Assembly: GCA_003522805.1 (NCBI GenBank) | Contig: DPIB01000164.1 | Coordinates: 1-7,203, forward strand | Reading direction: 5' to 3' | DNA length: 7,203 bases | Origin: Fervidobacterium sp. | Lineage (GTDB): Bacteria > Thermotogota > Thermotogae > Thermotogales > Fervidobacteriaceae | Shown: one piece after another, positions 6,840-7,203 of the stretch | How the letters are laid out: every line of letters starts with the position of its first letter | How positions within the stretch are numbered: position 1 is the stretch's first letter | The notes under the pieces: model-generated | Seen by the model: only the letters and a program-made list of their open reading frames with translations | What the model was told of the DNA's origin: nothing | Database searches by the model: none | Position numbers and translations under genes: made by a program

Positions 6840-6848
6840 GATGGTTTC

Positions 6849-6858
6849 TCACCCTCCC
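6849..6858 (-). promoter_or_regulatory. Shine-Dalgarno before the non-canonical lipoprotein start
   Basis: GGGAGGGTGA on the minus strand. Its TGA end leaves six bases to the ATC at 6840-6842 and nine to the ATT at 6837-6839. The strong site just where the signal peptide begins is the main evidence that translation starts here and not at the internal ATG at 6765-6767. Confidence 0.65.
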
Positions 6859-6892
6859 AGCATCTTAGTCAGGTCATCCAGATTATCAACTA

Positions 6893-7177
6893 TCACTTGA
6901 AATTGACATTTGTCACTATGACCACATAACCATTCTGCTCATGATAGTCCACCCTTACTTTCTCGGGTGGAATATTGAACTTTCTGGAGATAGTTTCAAC
7001 AACTGCATATTTTATCTCCTCAGAATTAGCTTCAAATTCTTCTGCTGGTATCATTTTTACTATTTCACGTCTTCTGGAGAGCATTGTTTCCAATCTCTCG
7101 GCAGCCTCTTCTTTCGGTGATTTCGTCTGCTTGTGTTGTTTATTCTTCCTCTTCTTGAATATATCGACGATCCACAT
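6893..7177 (-). CDS. minE: Cell division topological specificity factor MinE
   Basis: Partner of MinD that stimulates its ATPase, releases MinCD from the membrane and so steers the division septum to mid-cell. 94 residues from the chosen start, the usual family length. The N-terminal membrane-targeting, amphipathic stretch is MWIVDIFKKRK. The anti-MinCD helix follows at about 21-38 (PKEEAAERLETMLSRRRE), aligning with the AKERLQ..., AERRR region of known MinE. A topological-specificity beta domain comes last (EEIKYAVVETISRKFNIPPE, VRVDYHEQNGYVVIVTNVNF). A GTG at 7184-7186 opens a frame three codons longer, but it lies inside the Shine-Dalgarno AGAGGTGA (7183-7190), which is five bases from the ATG at 7175-7177, so the ATG is chosen. 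It begins five bases after the upstream stop codon, so the two genes form one unit. Confidence 0.88.
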   Translation of the reverse strand: MWIVDIFKKRKNKQHKQTKSPKEEAAERLETMLSRRREIVKMIPAEEFEANSEEIKYAVVETISRKFNIPPEKVRVDYHEQNGYVVIVTNVNFK

Positions 7178-7182
7178 CACGC

Positions 7183-7203
7183 TCACCTCTTCTTAAACAT
7201 TGA
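7183..7203 (-). CDS. minD: C-terminal end of an upstream gene, probably MinD
   Basis: Only six codons and a TGA stop (7183-7185) are in the window, reading SMFKKR in one frame. A basic, Phe-containing C-terminus is what the membrane-binding amphipathic tail of MinD looks like, and minD normally stands immediately before minE. The five-base gap to minE supports a minD-minE pair. The tail is far too short to identify by sequence, so the name rests on position. Confidence 0.5.
   Translation of the reverse strand, partial: SMFKKR

Noticed and set aside
6975..7196. Plus-strand frame of 73 codons opposite minE
   Set aside because: Mirror image of a recognisable MinE; hydrophobic Ser-rich composition is what the complement of a Lys/Glu-rich gene gives.

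Overview
The window is a densely packed stretch of a bacterial chromosome in which every supportable gene lies on the minus strand, so it reads from the right edge to the left. It is AT-rich and its proteins are rich in Lys, Glu and Ile. Gaps between genes are at most about 56 bases and several genes overlap. The gene content (Min system, FtsY, a DivIC/FtsB-like protein, a LysM/3D lipoprotein, Rrf2-MnmA, Hpt) and the protein style suggest a low-GC Gram-negative-type thermophile of the Thermotogota (Fervidobacterium/Thermosipho-like). That placement is inference; no rRNA or marker gene settles it.

Layout in transcription order: the last six codons of an upstream gene, probably minD (7183-7203); minE (6893-7177); an uncharacterised lipoprotein whose signal peptide has no ATG, GTG or TTG start and so probably begins at AUU or AUC (6081-6839); a small single-pass membrane protein with a coiled coil, DivIC/FtsB-like (5752-6024); an RsmJ-like SAM methyltransferase (4914-5774); ftsY, the signal-recognition-particle receptor (3979-4896); a DUF2225 zinc-ribbon/helical-repeat protein (3339-3998); a large lipoprotein with coiled coil, LysM, degenerate M23 and 3D domains (1873-3363); an Rrf2-family regulator (1402-1827); mnmA (329-1404/1405); and the first half of hpt (1-279).

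Functionally the right half is a cell-division and envelope-biogenesis block: division-site placement (MinD/MinE), a divisome-like membrane protein, membrane-protein targeting (FtsY) and a peptidoglycan-associated lipoprotein whose LytM-like domain looks catalytically dead, as in amidase activators such as EnvC/NlpD. The left end turns to tRNA thiolation and purine salvage. There the Rrf2 regulator sits directly on mnmA, a contact reminiscent of cymR-yrvO-trmU in Bacillus and iscR-linked loci, but with no cysteine desulfurase between them.

No RNA gene, mobile element, CRISPR array or convincing intrinsic terminator was seen. Shine-Dalgarno positions revise several starts (ftsY, minE, DUF2225) inward from the longest reading frame. 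The most interesting items are the non-canonical start of the 6081-6839 lipoprotein and the domain architecture of the 1873-3363 lipoprotein.
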